Shown here: positions 61,022-64,000 of the stretch, piece by piece
Layout of the letters: each line of letters starts with the position of its first letter
Position numbering within the stretch: position 1 is the first letter of the stretch
Source of the DNA: Ophioderma brevispina
Lineage: Eukaryota > Echinodermata > Ophiuroidea > Amphilepidida > Ophiodermatidae
DNA: 64,000 nt
Assembly: GCA_023653785.1 (NCBI GenBank)
Contig: JAMKCH010088216.1
Coordinates: 1-64,000, forward strand
Direction of reading: 5' to 3'
Made by a program: the position numbers and the translations under genes
The notes under the pieces: model-generated
The model's input: the letters and a program-made list of their open reading frames with translations, nothing else
What the model was told of the DNA's origin: nothing
Database searches by the model: none

Positions 61022-61593
61022 TTCAAGGACATATGGCATGAAAATTGACCATAATGAAAAGGACCCTAATGAAATCACTCCTACGAGTTTGAAAACCCAA
61101 GTGGATGTTACATCTGTAAAACAGTAAAAAAGGAAGGGTTTGGGGGGGGGGGGGGGAGGAGGTGCAGTTTGTGGCAAATGTTCTGGAACAAGGATGCTGA
61201 CCTTACTGCCAGGCCATGTACCAAAATTGATAAAAGCATGTTGTCATAGCTCACAGACCATTGTATAAAAATAGGTGCTAATCCGGCTAATCTTGCCAAG
61301 ATTCCAATACTTACTACAAAGCTAAAGTACAATGCCTGAAATCCCGGTCTGAATCTTTGATTGTGGTCGCAAAACATGCTAGTACACTGTAAAAGTCTGT
61401 CAGGGATGGAACACCTTGCTTTTCTGGACCAGTAAATGCCCACAAATCTGACCACCTCCCCCTGGAACTCTTCCGTTTTTACTGTTTGTACAGAATGTAA
61501 CCATCCCAAAATTGGTTTCAAACTCTTTGAAGTGATTTCAGTACGAGGTCCTGTTCATTATGTCAATTTTTTTTTTGCCATTATGTCCCTTAA
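61022..61593. mobile_element. Long-TIR MITE (copy 3 of 3, duplicated with its host block)
   Basis: Occupies the same place in block 2 as 56519-57093 does in block 1. Ends CAAGGACATATGGCATG and GCCATTATGTCCCTTAAA, with a G run of about 15 near 61142. Confidence 0.85.
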
Positions 61594-62577
61594 AGGAACG
61601 TATCTACAATTCAATTAAATAATTAATATAAAGATAACCATATGTATCTACCTAACCAAACCCGTTATCACAATCTCTTAATTTGCTTGTGTTTAAGGGA
61701 ATTTGCTCGGACAATAGTACAACTTTCCGAAATGGTACTGGAATTATTTATATGTTTCTTTTGAAAAATTGTAATTACATTACGTTACGCTATATCTGTA
61801 GTAGATGTTAAATGAGTATGAGTAAAATATTTACAATATTAACCACTATATGTTGGTCTGTTCACTTATTAAAATTGAATCTTGCAACTCTCGCCGAGGC
61901 AAAAGGGGAAAAAAGGAAATGTTACAAACATTTTAGTGGAATTGGGAGAATTATTCATTTGTGATTGTAATTTTACTATTTGGAATTCAATCTCTAGAAG
62001 ATTTTGCCCCTTTCTTCCACCCGAAGGTCCACACCGATATCGAAAAACACTTACCATAGACTTTCAGGAATGATTTCGAAACCCCAAATTATGTAAGTTC
62101 ATAGTCTGAATGCACTATCCACGCGCCGTTATGATATATGGTATAACCAATTTTTTTCTGAGTTTGGGAAAACAACACTTAGCACTACAAACAGTAATCC
62201 AAATTAAGAAAACAAAGAAAAGTAAAAAATAAAACAAAAAACACAATTTACCCACAACGTCAAGATAAATAAATAAACGAAATTTATTACGCACGTAACG
62301 AACATGTAAATGATGAAAGGAAAAAAATATAAATTCACATGCTTGGATTTCGTTGTTAGTCATTCATTTTTATGAAACAAATTTAAGTCTGAATTCCAGA
62401 CGTCTGACATTAAAATATAAAACGTGCTTACCATGTCCAGCAAACAAATGTGCATTCATGGTCTGTAAATTTCAAATCGTTTGAAATTTATTGACTAACA
62501 GTTGTCAATAAATTTAGACAATTTTTTTAGGTTAATATGTTACGTAAATTATAATAACTAGATTTTTTATGATATAG

Positions 62578-62692
62578 ATTCAAGCTGTGCAGATTTGATT
62601 CGTAGCGAATATGGAAATGGGGAATATTTGATTGATTCCAGATTGCGGATGGACATATTGGACCATACAAGGTTACATGCTTCATCGAGAAG
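62578..62692 (+). CDS. Contactin-associated-like module exon, duplicate 2
   Basis: The acceptor is ATGATATAG and the donor AAG|GTCAGA. After two bases the frame reads SSCADLIRSEYGNGEYLIDS, then the frame must change to give DGHIGPYKVTCFIEK. CADLI..NGEYLID.DG..GP..VTC matches the opening of CASPR/fibrinogen-like modules, where a Cys, N-G-x-Y-x-I-D-P-D-G and a second Cys recur. It aligns along its length with 58082-58194. Whether both exons are spliced into one transcript, are alternatives, or one is dead is not visible. Confidence 0.62.
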
Positions 62693-62876
62693 GTCAGATT
62701 ACAAATTTTCCTTTTTTATGTGTATAGTCTCTTCATGGACAGGCTCCAACATATTACGTCACGCTCATGGATCATCAACCTTATGATGGTCTAAATTTGA
62801 TAATGTGTTGGACAGTCACTACCGATGATACAAGACGAAGGCTATGATTCTCTTCTGATGTTACGCGCCTTGTTTA

Positions 62877-63017
62877 CCTCGTACCAAGGGTAGACTTGGA
62901 GACAGATCATACAACGTCAGGGGTCCTAGGCTGTGGAACACGCTTCCAGTTAACATTAGAGAGGCAACTTCCACCAGTGTCTTTAAGTGGATCCTGAAAA
63001 AACAACGTATTTCCTGA
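62877..63017 (+). mobile_element. Non-LTR retrotransposon ORF2 C-terminal remnant
   Basis: The plus-strand frame reads PRTKGRLGDRSYNVRGPRLW, NTLPVNIREATSTSVFKWIL, KKQRIS and a stop at 63015-63017. RGPRLWNTLPVNIRE is the conserved tail of LINE ORF2 proteins. A TTA-rich microsatellite (63021-63046) follows, as in LINE 3' tails. It is closely related to 53700-53864. Confidence 0.92.
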
Positions 63018-63629
63018 TGATTAATTATTATTATTATTATATTATTGATATAAATTACAGTAATCAAAACACAGAACAAATTAAAAAAAAAGCAAGATTT
63101 TTGTAGTCATGTTAAAGGCAATCAAATATCCTAAAACATGGAAAACGTCAAAATGTAACCGTACGTGGGAACACTGAAATATGTTTAAGTTTAAAACATG
63201 CATTAATCTTGCTTATACTTAGTCGGGAGTAGTTGCATTTAAGGTCGGAGGGATCGATTTTACTTTTTGAATTGATTCGGAATTCTTATGGTTTGACCAC
63301 ATTTATCGTGATATATTTTTCAACATAATTAGGTTAAAATTAACACATATTGGACACTAGTGTAATCTTTGTATAGATCTGAGATCTTCAGTGTTAGAGA
63401 CCCCTCTTAAGCACCATTTTCAAATATAAGGTCAAGTTCAGTGGTCCTTCTCAGGGATGTTCAGATGTAATCACCCCACACCCGTTTGTAATCAAGATGC
63501 TAAAAATGTCGGCAGCTTCCGGGTTAACCATTCGCGGCTTAAGTACTTGCAAAAAATGAAATAAAGCACAAACAAGAATACCTGGACAAGCAGGGCAAAA
63601 ATATTACAAGTATTCTTATTTTTTCGTAG

Positions 63630-63786
63630 GACAACGATTATTCACCATGAACGAAGATATATTTGGCTATGGGATCAGAACAGCCCAGGTGGTCATTTAA
63701 GAACATTACATCCAAGCTACAATAGAGCCGGTGTCGACGCTCAATTAGCATATCGTGACGCACTGCAAACAATACATCCAGATTGA
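63630..63786 (+). CDS. Downstream exon of the PAN gene, module continuation
   Basis: A strong acceptor (CTTATTTTTTCGTAG) precedes a 51-codon open frame: TTIIHHERRYIWLWDQNS, PGGHLRTLHPSYNRAGVDAQ, LAYRDALQTIHPD and a TGA at 63784-63786. TTIIHHE sits where CASPR-like modules have a V-T-x-I-x-H-D/N stretch just after the F-V-x-C cysteine, and SYNRAGVDAQLA resembles the following S-Y..D-QL-AL segment. A fresh frame with CYISKFYAYDDDVNRLIAAI opens directly after the stop, so the TGA may be an indel artefact and the exon may be longer. Confidence 0.55.
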
Positions 63787-64000
63787 TTGTTATATAAGTA
63801 AATTCTATGCTTATGACGACGATGTGAATCGCTTAATTGCGGCGATTCAAGGGGTTGTAAAGCATATTAAGTATTTATATATATAAGTGTAAAAATAATT
63901 TTTTTAGAATTTATATGTACTGCAGCTGGAAATTCGATATTCTACTTTTAAATATGATAACTAATATGTATACTTTAAAATGGTACAAATACAGTATCGC
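63787..64000. other. Window end, possible continuation of the last exon or intron
   Basis: An open frame (CYISKFYAYDD...) continues to about 63888, followed by AT-rich sequence. No AATAAA was seen. Confidence 0.3.

Larger units (their letters stand above)
60270..62765. repeat. Duplicated intron-exon block, copy 2 (about 2.5 kb)
   Basis: The partner of 55760-58270, with abundant one- to three-base indels. It contains a MITE copy and the second module exon. Confidence 0.92.
54653..63786 (+). other. Gene span: PAN-domain plus contactin-associated-like module
   Basis: The exons are 54653-54990, a duplicated exon (58082-58194 and 62578-62692) and 63630-63786. Signal peptide, PAN domain, then NGEY-IDPDADG-GPF-VTC and TTIIHHE form an order seen in secreted or surface proteins of marine invertebrates and resembling the start of contactin-associated (CASPR) or fibrinogen-like modules. 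Exon phases do not all agree and indels are present, so the exact protein cannot be read. The gene may continue past the window. Confidence 0.6.

Overview
The window is animal nuclear DNA: AT-rich, intron-containing and crowded with short degenerate mobile elements. No prokaryotic features are present. The readable genes are two cartilage-intermediate-layer-protein (CILP)-like genes and one secreted PAN/Apple-domain gene. Together they suggest an invertebrate deuterostome (echinoderm, hemichordate or lancelet grade). A lophotrochozoan cannot be excluded from one window. Single-base indels break otherwise conserved coding exons and also riddle the duplicated repeats, which looks like a draft long-read assembly with residual indel errors. 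Frame breaks should therefore not be read as pseudogenes by default.  Layout. (1) 72-18399, minus strand: CILP-like gene A. Its exons run, in transcription order, as a transmembrane exon (18287-18399, linkage inferred), a carboxypeptidase-regulatory-like beta-sandwich exon (10646-10930), two half-immunoglobulin exons (9756-9864 and 7607-7761) and a large terminal exon (72-2256). (2) 18400-34446: intergenic, with MITEs, foldbacks, GC-rich patches and no convincing gene. (3) 34447-50720, minus strand: CILP-like gene B, a tandem paralogue with the same order. It has a cytoplasmic-tail exon (50621-50720), a transmembrane exon (50221-50388), a damaged sandwich exon (39327-39600), half-Ig exons (37937-38045 and 37033-37184) and a large terminal exon (34538-36733) followed by AATAAA. 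Its roughly 10.6 kb intron carries an adjacent direct tandem duplication (42716-47700), one copy of which holds an inserted inverted-repeat element. (4) 50721-54652: intergenic, between divergently transcribed genes. (5) 54653-63786, plus strand: a secreted PAN-domain gene. Its second domain matches the start of a contactin-associated/fibrinogen-like module (NGEY-IDPDADG-GPF-VTC). That exon is present twice (58082-58194 and 62578-62692) because a roughly 2.5 kb intron-exon block was duplicated.  How they may work. Vertebrate CILP is a secreted extracellular-matrix protein cut by furin. Here both paralogues keep a dibasic furin-type site in the matching place, yet appear to start with a type II membrane anchor. 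Gene B adds a tyrosine-rich cytoplasmic tail with an NPAY motif. This suggests membrane-tethered CILP proteins whose C-terminal halves could be shed. The tether is the most interesting biological point. It rests on exon order, orientation and, in gene B, splice phase, not on transcript evidence.
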